64,000 nucleotides of DNA from Bdellovibrionales bacterium (GCA_016716765.1 JADJVA010000006.1:1-64000); one strand, 5' to 3'; shown: positions 17,715 to 26,686, counted from the first letter of the stretch. A program made the numbers and translations. The notes: generated by a model not told the origin, from the sequence alone.

Positions 17715-17960
17715 AACGTTGGCGCGTGAGTCGGCAAGGTTCGGGGGAATCGATTAAGTTCAAGGACACGAGATCTATAGCAACGAGCACTCCAGTTTAA
17801 TCAAGAATCCCAGAAGTCTGGAGTAGCGCGCACTTTTGTGTTGGAATGTTGAGAACCAAAACGATGGATTGAGGAAGAAAGTAATAATAAGTCGCGCAGC
17901 CTTCAATCAAGGCAAAAAGACGTGCGGAAGTATTTCTGGTTCGGGCCTCTGCTTTTTTGC
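17715..17960 (-). repeat. Dispersed repeat R1, diverged copy C (inverted)
   Basis: Shares blocks with the minus strand of copies A and B in the same order: GAGTCGGCAAGGTTCGGGGG-like, CCCAGAAGTCT, TGTGTTGGAATGTTGAGAACC-like, and AAGTCGCGCAGCCT ... GGCAAAAAGACGTGC. Intervening bases are strongly diverged, so this is an older copy in opposite orientation to copies A and B. Confidence 0.6.
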
Positions 17961-18432
17961 TTTGGCGATATTTGTCATTGAAAGGGAAACGAAGGCACCT
18001 GATTGATTCCTCGAAGGGTAACAAATTGCAGTTCTCGAGTGCGGGAGCACCTAGATGTATTTAATTATTGCAATGACTCAAATTCTCATCCTACAATAGG
18101 ACAAGGTGACACCTTAAGTGGATGATATGATTGAGTTCGGGTCTCTCGCCCCAATTAATTTTTCAAGCATGGCCGGAAACGGCCTAAATATCTAAAATCA
18201 CAAACGAAGGATTGCAAAGGCTTAGCGAGATTGCTCGGGTCTACGGGTCTGGGTCTACGAGCCAATATCGTCCAAATATGCTTGGCCTCATTTTACCAGA
18301 GGCTAGGTTAGCACCCTGTTTTACATTTAGAAACGATGCAAACTAAAACTGAGTTAAACCAATCATTTACAGTAAAATTGACTCTTAGATCTACTTGAGC
18401 TATTATGGATCTTATAGCTCATTGGAGGAAAT

Positions 18433-18699
18433 ATGGGTCTCAAATTGAAATCGTTTTCGGCGAAAGAAGCAAAGGACGAGTTCGGACGACTTTTAGATAC
18501 AGCGAGGCAAGAACCTGTTGAGATCAAAAAGAACGGTCGCTCTGTTGCTGTGTTGGTTTCGTCTGAAGAATATCAACGGCTGGAAGCAATAGAAGATGCT
18601 TGGTGGGGCAGACAGGCCGAAGAAGCTATCAAAGAGGGAACTATCGGTGAGAAAGAGAGCGAGAAGAAACTTGCTCAATGGTTAAATGCTAAAGATTGA
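18433..18699 (+). CDS. Phd/YefM-family antitoxin
   Basis: 88 residues. The N-terminal Phd/YefM fold is clear: SFSAKEAKDEFGRLLDTA, then EPVEIKKNGRSVAVLVSSEE and YQRLEAIEDAWW. This domain dimerises and binds the operon operator; the acidic/basic C-terminal tail (KESEKKLAQWLNAKD) would wrap the toxin. Good Shine-Dalgarno TTGGAGGAA before the ATG. Overlaps the toxin start by 14 bases. Confidence 0.9.
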   Translation: MGLKLKSFSAKEAKDEFGRLLDTARQEPVEIKKNGRSVAVLVSSEEYQRLEAIEDAWWGRQAEEAIKEGTIGEKESEKKLAQWLNAKD

Positions 18700-18958
18700 A
18701 ATCACCAGGCGAGCCGATAAGTTTATTGAGTCGTTGCCAGCAAAACAAAAAAGACAAATCACCACCAAAATCCTAGAGCTTCGCAACAAACCAGAGCCGC
18801 ACGACTCTATTCAGGTCAAAGGTTTTTCGCAGTATCGCCGAACCAGTGTCGGAGAATATCGCATAATCTACCAGGTCCAAGACAACATACTTTTGGTAAT
18901 CGTGTTGGTAGGCAGAAGAAACGACGACGATGTTTATAAACAACTGAAAAGGCTTTGA
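18686..18958 (+). CDS. RelE/ParE-family toxin
   Basis: 90 residues: IEITRRADKFIESLPAKQKR, ILELRNKPEPHDSIQVKGFS, then YRRTSVGEYRIIYQVQDN and ILLVIVLVGRRNDDDVYKQL, the standard RelE fold with the basic/tyrosine cluster YR..VGEYRIIY. Members with Phd/YefM partners are ribosome-dependent mRNA endonucleases. Repeat R1 begins immediately after the stop codon, so the pair probably lives on a mobile segment. Confidence 0.9.
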   Translation: MLKIEITRRADKFIESLPAKQKRQITTKILELRNKPEPHDSIQVKGFSQYRRTSVGEYRIIYQVQDNILLVIVLVGRRNDDDVYKQLKRL

Positions 18959-18959
18959 A

Positions 18960-19377
18960 ATGAGTGCCGTCGATACGGCACGTTTCCTTGCCTTTGCGTT
19001 AACAATCAAAACGAAAATTTGGCCAGAGAAAATCTCGATAAATTGGGCCTTAAGTACTTCAGCACGTCTTTTTGCCCGTCATGCAGGCTGCACGACTTAT
19101 CATGTTCCTTAATACCCTATAGGTGTTGGTTCTCGAACATCCAGCACAACAGTGCGTTCCTCCCGCGACTTCTGGGCTTCGTGTTTAAACTCGAGAATTC
19201 GTTTGTATACGTCTCTTCCATGAAATTTACCGATACCCCTGAATCTTGCCGACTCTCACGCTCGAGATAAGACGCACTTCTGACTTAACTCCTTTCGGAG
19301 CGAAAAGGATCTTGCGCCGCTATATTTCCAGGTCACCATTGTTTGCTTATCTAAAACCAAAATTCTAGCAAACTGTT
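18960..19377 (+). repeat. Dispersed repeat R1, intact copy B
   Basis: A contiguous 418-bp version of the repeat that is split by IS66 at 11934-14683. It starts two bases after the RelE toxin stop and ends at ACAGT, where it abuts the truncated ISL3 transposase. It contains the palindrome TGCCGTCGATACGGCA at its left end. On the minus strand it encodes GKFHGRDVYKRILEFKHEAQ ... DVREPTPIGY; differences between copies A and B are few inside that frame. No terminal inverted repeats were recognised. Confidence 0.85.
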
Positions 19378-20133
19378 TCTGAGGAGAAGCCTACGAACTG
19401 GATTTGACCTTTTGTCGCCAGTGATTTCCGTGCGAGCCTTGTTGATAGCGGGATTCAGAAGGCGCAGCACATGGAACTTGTCCGCAATGGTGATAGCGTT
19501 AGGAAAGAAGTCTTTTATAAACTTTTTAAACGGATCACACATGTCAATCACGGCTTGTTCCACGCGCTCTCGCCCGGGAATATAGGAAAGGGCATCTTTC
19601 ATAGATAGTACAGTTTTTCCATTGACCATTTCGCCGATGCGGCCACGATCATAGTCAACGATGAGCGAGGCAAACTCAGTCATTCCATTTTTGCGGCATT
19701 TCCTCCAGCTGTGTTCATCGATGCCGATTCTTTTTCCCCAAGGGTCGTTCATTCGTTCGTGCCATTTGATGTCGAGTTGTTCGTAAAATACTTTATTCAC
19801 TAGCCATGCGGAGCAGCTGTAGGCCCGGCAGACACGCTTTAGATCAGCGAAGTTTTCACAGGCCCACTTAACCCCTCGGCGGAAGCGTTCGGTGGTTTTA
19901 TGGCCTTTCCTGACGCCACTAAGGGGTTCTGTGAAAACCTTCTTGCACCCGGGACATCTAAATCGGCGCTTGAGTACTTGCAGCTGAATTCCAGACCCAC
20001 GGATGGGTTGATCTTGGATTTCGACCCATCTGCGGTCATGGACGGAATAGGATTTCGTGGCGCACTTAGGGCACACTTCGAACTTGGATTCCTTGGCACA
20101 CTTGTAATGTAAGCGATTCATAACCTGTATTTT

Positions 20134-21734
20134 TCAGGCTCGAGAATCAGGTGATAAAATGATCTCAGCGAGGCGCTCGAAGTCTTCTAGGGATTTGGCC
20201 AGTGGTAGCTCAGTGAGCATTCGAACCATGGCCGCGTAGGGATTCACCCCATTGATTTTGGCTGTTACCGTGAAGCTGTACATGACACTGCTGGCCTCGG
20301 CCCCCGCGGGTGTGTCGGAAAACAGCCACGCATTCCTGCCGATGGCATACTTGCGGATCGCTCTCTCCGTAAAGCCATTGTCCGCCTCCAGACGCCCATC
20401 CTTGAGGTAGCCTGTCAGGTACTCATACTCATTCAAAAAGTAGCGGAGGGCCCCTCCGATCTTGCTTTTTACTGGAACCTTTGGCTGATGCCTTTCAGCC
20501 CACTCCTTCATCTCTTTCCAAATGGGCTCAGCTATTTCCAGCCTCAGGCGGTACCGCTCCTCAGGCGGCATCTCGCCGATTTTTTCTTCCAGATCATACA
20601 GTTTTTTAAGTAACCAAGTCCTGCCTCTCCAAGGCTTCGGCCGGACTTAGCCCCATCCACTGTGGCGGATTCAAATTTCCTGCGGGAGTGCATCCCACAT
20701 CCTATGCGGATCACGCCCTCTTGTTTTTCCAACACATCATAGGCATTCAATCCGTCACATTGCAGATATCCTGTAATTCCGTCCAGAAGCTGCCTGGCCG
20801 CTTCCTGGCTCCGGGATATGCGGTAATCAAACAGAACAATCTTCTTGTCCCCGTAGGGCGTACTCCTCACCCACATCCATGATTTGTCTTCGGCCTTCCT
20901 GCCATTCTCTTTGAGAACCTGCACTTGCGTCTCATCCACGGCCACATAAAAAGAGGTTATCAGCCGGTCTGAAAGAACATTCCAGACAGGCACGAGAGCC
21001 TGCGCCACTTGCACCACCCAGCGGGCCATCGTGCTGCGGGGAAGATCAACTCCCTGACGCTCCATGATCTCCTCAATCCGATACAGCGGAAGTCCATCGC
21101 AATATTTGGAGGTGATAATGGCGGCAAGCAACTCGGGAGTGGCAATCCCCTTAGGGATCACGCAAGGCACTGGCGGAGCGGTCTTCACATAGTCCCCGCT
21201 ATCCACTCCATACTTGGCCCGCTCATAGCGGATCACACTGACTTTAGCTGGCTCATACTTGAGCTTCTCCGAGAACTCCCAGCCAATCACCTTGAGAGGT
21301 TGCCCCTCTTCAGAAAAACGCTCGTTTTCTGGAAGCTCGATCTTCACCACTTCCCGCTCAAGGTTCTCGGGGATTGGACGACGATGACCCCGCTGCCTCT
21401 TATGCGAAGGAACCGTGACCTCGACCTGCGCCTCATCCTCTTCGGGTGTCCCTTTGGAGACTTCAAGTTCCACTTCGTTGTAGAGAACCCTCTGTTCGGG
21501 CGACACCCAAGACTCCGACTTTCTACCAAACTGCGCTCGTTTGAGAGAACGGATCTGCTCATGCAACCAAGTGACCTCACTTTGCAGGAACTTGATCTTC
21601 TCTTCATCAAGACGAGCACGCGCTCTCAGGCCTTCATTCTCTGAGGACAACTCTTCTTGTTTTGAAAATAGCTCTCGCGCCTGCATGCGCGGACTCTTCA
21701 ACATTTTCTTCGAAAGATCAACAGACTCTTTCAA
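20134..21734 (-). pseudogene. tnpC: IS66 transposase TnpC, one frameshift
   Basis: Two overlapping frames: 21734-20544 holds the N-terminal coiled coil (LDEEKIKFLQSEVTWLHEQI), KRAQFGRKSESW, and most of the DDE domain (FYVAVDETQVQVL, WMWVRSTPYGDKKIVLFDY); 20571-20134 holds the C-terminal part with LEADNGFTERAIRKYAIGRN (DN...E region). A single frameshift near 20620 separates them; the true continuation would read KLYDLEEKIGEMPPEERYRL. Full length would be about 530 residues, normal for IS66. Confidence 0.9.
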
Positions 21735-22074
21735 AATTTATTTCTGAAAATGGCTTCATTTTCCAAACATCATAACCTTCCAGAAGCCAGCTCAATTGCT
21801 CTGTGGATATGTGGACTACTTCCTGCAAAGATTTCCTCGGCCATGGGAACTTTTCCACATCCAATTGCTTTTGCCATAGACAGAACCCACTTCGATCAAA
21901 ATACAGAATCTTGATCGTGTGCCGTCGTCGACCACAGAACACGAAAAGATTTTTCCCGTTCAACTTTCCCATCTGGGCACTCTCCACAATCTGACTCAAT
22001 CCCGGAATCCCACGGCGCAAATCGACAGGATCTCGATGCAGAAAAACACCCTCAAATTGACTGGGAGATTTCAC
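21718..22074 (-). CDS. tnpB: IS66 accessory protein TnpB
   Basis: 118 residues, intact: GVFLHRDPVDLRRGIPGLSQ then NLFVFCGRRRHTIKILYFDR and GFCLWQKQLDVEKFPWP, the standard IS66 Orf2 pattern at the usual length. Overlaps tnpA upstream and tnpC downstream, as is common in IS66 operons. Confidence 0.92.
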   Translation of the reverse strand: MKSPSQFEGVFLHRDPVDLRRGIPGLSQIVESAQMGKLNGKNLFVFCGRRRHTIKILYFDRSGFCLWQKQLDVEKFPWPRKSLQEVVHISTEQLSWLLEGYDVWKMKPFSEINFERVC

Positions 22075-22372
22075 CTAGTACCTCCCTGCAGATAAAGATC
22101 AGCTCAGCCACCCATTGTGCGTCAGGGAGCGAACGAACCGCTCTTGGTTTCTGAATTTCCACTGGCACAAAAGCAGAGCTCACCGGCTTTCGGCGTCCAA
22201 CACTCCCTCTCTTGCTTCCCTTGGATAGTCGATACTTCCAGTTCTTGAACGTGGTGTTGTTCAGTCCCTCTTGCCGACAGAACTCGGTCTCGGAGCCAGA
22301 GAAATTTTCTGCCTCCCTGATTTTAGTTTGCCAATATTCTTTGGTTTTTAATCTTTGATCAGAATTTTCCAC
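22052..22372 (-). CDS. tnpA: IS66 accessory protein TnpA
   Basis: 106 residues: TKIREAENFSGSETEFCRQE then GLNNTTFKNWKYRLSKGSK, the helix-turn-helix of IS66 Orf1, followed by a basic linker. Intact; its C-terminus overlaps tnpB. Confidence 0.85.
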   Translation of the reverse strand: MENSDQRLKTKEYWQTKIREAENFSGSETEFCRQEGLNNTTFKNWKYRLSKGSKRGSVGRRKPVSSAFVPVEIQKPRAVRSLPDAQWVAELIFICREVLGEISQSI

Positions 22373-22708
22373 TCAAGCCTCCTTGGTTGTTGAGCAATAT
22401 ATGTGGAAAGTTCAAATCACAAAAATAGGGTTTATGGAGCGCTTACCTTGTAATGAGTCCTGAACTTGTGACTCTGCCAGTGAGTTAACATTTTCAGTTC
22501 TGGCAAAAGGATAAAATTCTGGGTACTTTCCCAACTGGGATTCATCCGTCTCTCCTTTTTAAGATTTAGTCTCGACAACCAAAATTCTAAGAAGATCTGA
22601 GACGGCTCTGAATCCCTTTTTCGCCCGCTTGAGTACAAGCGGTGCGACCTAGACCAGAACCCAAGTTAGGCAAAATTGACGCACTCCGAAGTCACTGCTG
22701 TTCCGCAA

Positions 22709-22737
22709 TGCGTTCCACCACGAACCGAGAAGAGCCG
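22709..22737 (+). repeat. 29-bp direct repeat, right copy
   Basis: Identical to 6417-6445 and in the same orientation. It sits just beyond the start of the ISL3 relic, at the right edge of the IS-rich stretch. The surrounding 22630-22927 holds no gene I can support. Confidence 0.7.
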
Positions 22738-22927
22738 CAGCTCATGGCTGCAGCGACAGGTATTTACAAACAGGCAGTTTTGCATACTCTTATTTTTTAC
22801 TATTACACCAAGCAGATTCGATACCAAAATTCAGTTTGCGGATATTGGTGAGTTCATTTTGATGGCGTGTATCTACAGATCGAATCGGACTGATAAACAA
22901 ATTTCCCGAGGGTGTAAGCGCCATTTT

Positions 22928-23533
22928 TTAGGTCCTTACCATCTCTGTGAATGCCTTCCCGAATGTAGCCAAAAACAGTGTATGAACCGTCACTGTTTTC
23001 GTGACTAGCGATTCGCCACGTCCCGGAGTTTCAGGTTCGTCACCGTTTTTGGACTTCACATTGACTTCAAAGTTGTCTTGGACCGCGAGAGTGCGTTTCC
23101 AACTGTAAGAGTCGGTGAATGTTTTGCCTTTGATATCGCCGTTATCTTTTGTGGTCGTTGTGCTCGTCACAGTGGCGCTTTCTTCAAACTGATTGTCGCC
23201 AACCGCCTTCACAGTTTTTTGAGTCAAATCCTCAGTATCCGCCGAATAATCGTCGCTTTGAATTGAGTAAACTTCTTTGATTGTGGTTGAATCCCCGGAC
23301 GTGATGTACAGGCTTGTGCCGGTTTGATATTGTACACGCCGGGTGATGCCGTTTGAATCTGTTCCTTTTGGCACCGGGTGGTCCGTTAAACCGGGCGCCG
23401 GGGGATCATATTTTTCAACTGTTATATTCTGGCACTCCGTCGTATACTTGCCATCGGGAAGATTCGATGGAATCGAAGCGGCCATCGCATTTGCGGATAA
23501 GATAAAAGCAGACAACACCAATGACTTGTACAT
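22928..23533 (-). CDS. Secreted hypothetical protein
   Basis: 201 residues with a typical signal peptide (MYKSLVLSAFILSANAMAA). The mature part is beta-rich and threonine-rich (ESATVTSTTTTKDNGDIKGK) with a single cysteine near the N-terminus (TTECQN). Resembles small periplasmic proteins common in predatory deltaproteobacteria-like genomes. No family or partner gene recognised. Confidence 0.6.
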   Translation of the reverse strand: MYKSLVLSAFILSANAMAASIPSNLPDGKYTTECQNITVEKYDPPAPGLTDHPVPKGTDSNGITRRVQYQTGTSLYITSGDSTTIKEVYSIQSDDYSADTEDLTQKTVKAVGDNQFEESATVTSTTTTKDNGDIKGKTFTDSYSWKRTLAVQDNFEVNVKSKNGDEPETPGRGESLVTKTVTVHTLFLATFGKAFTEMVRT

Positions 23534-23663
23534 CCCAGCGTCCTTTGTATTAGATTCGAGCCAAGCGCCATGTTGATAACACGATAATGCGGCATATTAG
23601 AAATGAAAAATTTGGGATGATGTAAAAAATCTATCAATGGCCAACTTAGTGTTTAGTGTCGAA

Positions 23664-24311
23664 TTACCTGATCGGCGGTTGCGGGGGGAGATCTGTCGGA
23701 CTCAAGTTTATTTGAGTCGGGCCGACGAAAAAGTTCCCAGCGCTGGGCGGCTGTACCTTCCGATTTTTGATTTCAAGCTCACGAAAAATCTGCCTCACCT
23801 GGGTGAGTGAACGGTCGGCGATGTTACGCCAGCGTTCGACGGTTCGAGCGCACTGGTCCATCGACTTATAGGTGCATTCCTCAGCACGGACGGTCATCAA
23901 CATAAAGCGACAATAAGAGAGGTATTCCATGACCGCCATTTCAAGACGAAGTAGATCGCTTGCACATCGTGCTACTCCAAGTTCGGAAGCGAGTTCGACG
24001 ACGAGCGGAGGAATATGTTTTTCAAAATGGAGGTTTTCCCCAGTCAGCTTAGTCTTCTCAATGAGTTTATTGAGGAAAGTCCAGTCCATCGCCTTGTAAC
24101 TCGCTGGCGTGATAGCAACCGGGCAGTGGTTCAGCGCCCCTGCGCGTTCATAACGGCGCTCAATGCTTTTGTCCCACCCTTCCTGTTCTAAATAGCGTCG
24201 AACCGTCTGTCGTGATACCCCGGCCTGTTTCGCGGCGGCACGAACCGATGGATTTGCAACATAGGCTTCTCTCAGGTCCTAAAGGCGTTCGGGCGAGAGG
24301 GCGTTGGACAT
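23664..24311 (-). CDS. Helix-turn-helix protein with in-frame amber codon
   Basis: From the ATG at 24311 the frame reads MSNALSPERL, then TAG at 24281-24279, then continues without further stops to 23664 (about 215 codons). Residues 20-45 form a helix-turn-helix (NPSVRAAAKQAGVSRQTVRR) like phage terminase small subunits or resolvases; the rest is helical and proline-rich at the end. Either the true start lies after the amber codon, or the gene is inactivated. An internal ATG at 24089 gives a 141-residue product without the HTH. It belongs to the accessory block with the recombinase-like fragment upstream. Confidence 0.45.
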
Positions 24312-24368
24312 TAGAAATTCCTTTCAAAGTTGACCATGGTCAATGATAGCCAGTGTCGCATGCGCACG

Positions 24369-24698
24369 CTATAGCGCAATTCTCGTTAAGATTTTATGCG
24401 CGGTCTTGGCTGACCACTTAGCCCTGCCAGTTTTGGTTGGAACCCCCATCGTGTTGAGAACCGCCGTGATCTTCCAGTATGAAAGCCCCTGCGTTATTGG
24501 CACCCGCATTTTGGCGATCGCCGCAACCTCGCCAAGATTTCGTTTCACCTGCCGGTCCCGCCATACCTCCCCGTATCCGGTCTGCGATTTTGTTTTAACA
24601 TCGGTTGAGCGCAGCGGAATTTCAAATCGCTTGAGGTACTTGAGAACGACGCTACGGGAGGACGCCAATTCGGTCGCGATTTCCTTCGCCGACTTCAC
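24369..24698 (-). CDS. Recombinase-like HTH protein, probably partial
   Basis: 109 residues starting at a GTG. An N-terminal helix-turn-helix (SAKEIATELASSRSVVLKYL) is followed by a segment (ITQGLSYWKITAVLNTMGVP then TKTGRAKWSAKTAHKILTR) that matches the recombinase linker domain of large serine recombinases. No catalytic N-terminal domain is present and a stop lies shortly upstream in frame, so it is a fragment or a stand-alone accessory protein of a mobile element. Confidence 0.5.
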   Translation of the reverse strand: MKSAKEIATELASSRSVVLKYLKRFEIPLRSTDVKTKSQTGYGEVWRDRQVKRNLGEVAAIAKMRVPITQGLSYWKITAVLNTMGVPTKTGRAKWSAKTAHKILTRIAL

Positions 24699-24765
24699 TT
24701 CGACGACTATTTTTGATAAAGGAAGTCCTTTCTTCTATAGGGTGGAATGCCCAAATGGTGAATGA

Positions 24766-25120
24766 ATTTAGGAACCTCAAGGGGAGGACGACTTTCAGGG
24801 TTTACCGATGCCCGGCGGCCCCATTTTTAGAGCCCTCGATTCAATAAAAAATAGGAATGCAAATGAAAATTAAGGATTTAGAAGCAAGTAGTATCAAGGA
24901 GATAACACCTTCGGGTTTTCCCAGTCAGTCGTGAGATTTCGGGATTTTCCTATTTTTGTCCTACGAAAGGTGTTGCTAGCAATACGTGTTTGAAGAGTTT
25001 CCTGAATACCAGGGGCTGGCGCGTGTTGAACTACGGACTTGTCCGCCACTTTCCCGCCATCCGCCACTTGGAGGATAAGGACCAACCTGCATAGGCCTTT
25101 ATCCAGGCAATACCCATATT
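24766..25120. other. Intergenic region upstream of the fic gene
   Basis: No supported gene. A 23-codon frame MKIKDLEASSIKEITPSGFP at 24864, with AGGA upstream, resembles a truncated start of a gene but ends quickly. The rest has no recognisable structure. Confidence 0.4.
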
Positions 25121-25126
25121 TTCATC

Positions 25127-25182
25127 CATATATACCCATAAATAGCTAATTTTCTGTACTTTATGGGTATTTATGGGTATTT
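25127..25182 (+). promoter_or_regulatory. Inverted/direct repeat operator upstream of fic
   Basis: ATACCCATAAATA (about 25131-25143) is mirrored by TATTTATGGGTAT (about 25169-25181), with an extra TTATGGGTATT in between. These heptamer repeats (TATGGGT/ACCCATA) flank about 25 bases and overlap the first possible fic start codon, as expected for an autoregulatory or HTH-repressor operator; the Fic protein itself has a C-terminal winged-helix-like region that could bind here. Confidence 0.5.
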
Positions 25183-25192
25183 TTATAGGTGT

Positions 25193-26269
25193 ATGAGAGT
25201 ATCTAAATTAGACCTAATACCGAAAGAAATCACAAATTTCATCGCGGAAATTGATGAGTTCAAAGGCCGCTGGGCCACCACGCAAACGCTTGCGCCAGAT
25301 CGGCTGGCGGCACTTCGCCAGGTGGCCACTATTGAATCCGTTGGATCCAGCACCCGAATCGAAGGAGTGAAGCTCACCAACTCCGAAGTCGAGGGTTTGC
25401 TTCGCGGGATCAAAACTTATTCCTTCCGTTCTCGCGACGAGCAAGAGGTTGGCGGCTACGCAGAGCTGATGGAGATGATCTTTGCTTCCTACAAAGTCAT
25501 TCCGCTGACAGAAAACTACATCAAACAGCTGCATAGTGTTTTGCTTAAATATAGCACCAAAGATGACCGCCACCGTGGCGAATACAAGAAGTTCGCCAAC
25601 AGCGTTGAAGCCTTTGGCCCCGACCGCAAAAGCAAGGGAGTCATCTTTCAGACGGCAACGCCTTTTGATACACCAGCACTCATGAAAGAGTTGGTGGATT
25701 GGACTAACTCACAGATCACTCGCAAAGAGTTACACCCGCTTTTGGTGGTGGCCGTGTTTGTTGTCGTGTTCCTGCACATCCATCCGTTTCAAGATGGCAA
25801 TGGCCGTCTGTCGCGGGCGCTGACCACTTTATTGCTGTTGCAATCGGGTTATAGCTACGTGCCTTATAGCTCCTTTGAAAGAGTGATCGAGGAAAACAAA
25901 GAGGTTTACTATTTGGCTCTACGCCGTGGACAGGCGGAGTTAGAGGAATCCGAAATAAAAACGAAAAGCAAAACTAAGCCGGGCGGTCTATTTGACTGGC
26001 TCACATTTTTCTTGAAGTCCATGCAGAGACAAAAGGTCGCACTCGAAGCGAAGATGAAACACGAGCTGGCAGCGGCTAAGCTTCCGCCTCTTTCATTGCT
26101 AATTATTGAGTTTATCAAAGGCCGAGGCGCTACATCTATTGGCGAAGCAGTAACCGCTACCGGGGCCAACCGCAATACGGTGAAAGTGCATTTCAAAAAC
26201 CTGGTGGCTGATGGCCATCTTGAAAAAGAAGGCGTGGGACGCGGCATGAGGTACCGAATGCGGTCTTGA
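25193..26269 (+). CDS. Fic-domain AMPylase with inhibitory motif and C-terminal HTH
   Basis: 358 residues. The Fic active site HPFQDGNGRLSR (about 197-208) is canonical (HPFxDGNGRxxR), so AMP transfer from ATP to protein hydroxyls is expected. STRIEG (about 53-58) matches the inhibitory [S/T]xxxE[G/N] helix, placing it in the class with the inhibitory helix N-terminal to the Fic core. The C-terminus (ATSIGEAVTATGANRNTVKV then HFKNLVADGHLEKEG) is a winged helix. The ATG at 25193 is preferred over 25163 because the latter lies within the operator repeats. It is a stand-alone gene, possibly a self-regulated signalling enzyme rather than a toxin. Confidence 0.88.
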   Translation: MRVSKLDLIPKEITNFIAEIDEFKGRWATTQTLAPDRLAALRQVATIESVGSSTRIEGVKLTNSEVEGLLRGIKTYSFRSRDEQEVGGYAELMEMIFASYKVIPLTENYIKQLHSVLLKYSTKDDRHRGEYKKFANSVEAFGPDRKSKGVIFQTATPFDTPALMKELVDWTNSQITRKELHPLLVVAVFVVVFLHIHPFQDGNGRLSRALTTLLLLQSGYSYVPYSSFERVIEENKEVYYLALRRGQAELEESEIKTKSKTKPGGLFDWLTFFLKSMQRQKVALEAKMKHELAAAKLPPLSLLIIEFIKGRGATSIGEAVTATGANRNTVKVHFKNLVADGHLEKEGVGRGMRYRMRS

Positions 26270-26686
26270 GCTGACCGGGTTGCGGCGATTTCACTGCCTG
26301 GGCGACCCACGGAGGGACCTCCGCTAACTTCTTGAACCTATGGGTGTTCCTACGAGAGCTCCATTATCGACCAGAAAGTGGCTGATATAAACCAAACAAT
26401 GGTAGATAATATCCCTGCGTTAGAACGGATATTTTGAAACAAAACAGCAGAAAAGGTTTACTTATAGAGAATTAATCGAAAGGGTCTATGAATCAATTCG
26501 ACTCAAGGAACGGCAGCAACTTTTTGAAATAGGCAGGCGCCCACGAAATTTTATGAGACTGGGCAACCGAAGACATTGCTGGTTTTAGCCATTACCCAAA
26601 TCCGAAAATCGATCTGCGTCAACTGGTCCATTTTTTCCATATGTGCATCCTTTTCCGAAGAAACAATCATTGAGGAGGGCTCAGTC
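26270..26686. other. Intergenic region, nothing recognised
   Basis: Separates fic from the DCC-family gene. Stop codons are frequent and no repeat or RNA structure stands out. Confidence 0.5.

Larger units (their letters stand above)
17499..18432. other. 930-bp stretch without a gene; repeats and terminator only
   Basis: Contains a GC-rich terminator hairpin (17526-17542), the LPKIRKTGLF-encoding relic (17557-17589), a diverged inverted copy of repeat R1 (about 17715-17960), and A/T-rich sequence of no recognised content up to the antitoxin gene. No open frame has both a plausible Shine-Dalgarno and coding character. Confidence 0.5.
20109..22446 (-). mobile_element. IS66-family insertion sequence (second), inside an ISL3 transposase gene
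   Basis: 2338 bp. Terminal inverted repeats are GTAAGCGATTCATAACCTGT (left) and GTAAGCGCTCCATAAACCCT (right, minus strand). The 8-bp target duplication CTTGTAAT lies at 20101-20108 and 22447-22454, and deleting the element plus one copy rejoins the ISL3 transposase frame. It encodes TnpA, TnpB and a frameshifted TnpC. Its ends and proteins differ from the first IS66 element, so they are separate arrivals. Confidence 0.92.
19366..22545 (-). pseudogene. ISL3-family transposase, split by IS66 and truncated
   Basis: The N-terminal part (22545-22447) starts at an ATG with AAAAGGAGAGACGG upstream and reads MNPSWESTQNFILLPELKML. The frame resumes inside the 8-bp target at 20108 with HYKCAKESKFEVCPKCATKS, a zinc-finger-like CPKC region, then RFRCPGCKKVFTEPL, KRIGIDEHSWRKC with the first catalytic Asp, AVIDMCDPFKKFI with the second, and DKFHVLRLLNPAINKARTEI. 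The normal C-terminal 130-150 residues are missing: at about 19378 the sequence switches to repeat R1 and soon stops. The gene was therefore hit twice. Confidence 0.85.

Noticed and set aside
24369..24765. Plus-strand frame 24343-24765
   Set aside because: It is the opposite-strand shadow of the recombinase-like gene and has no Shine-Dalgarno.
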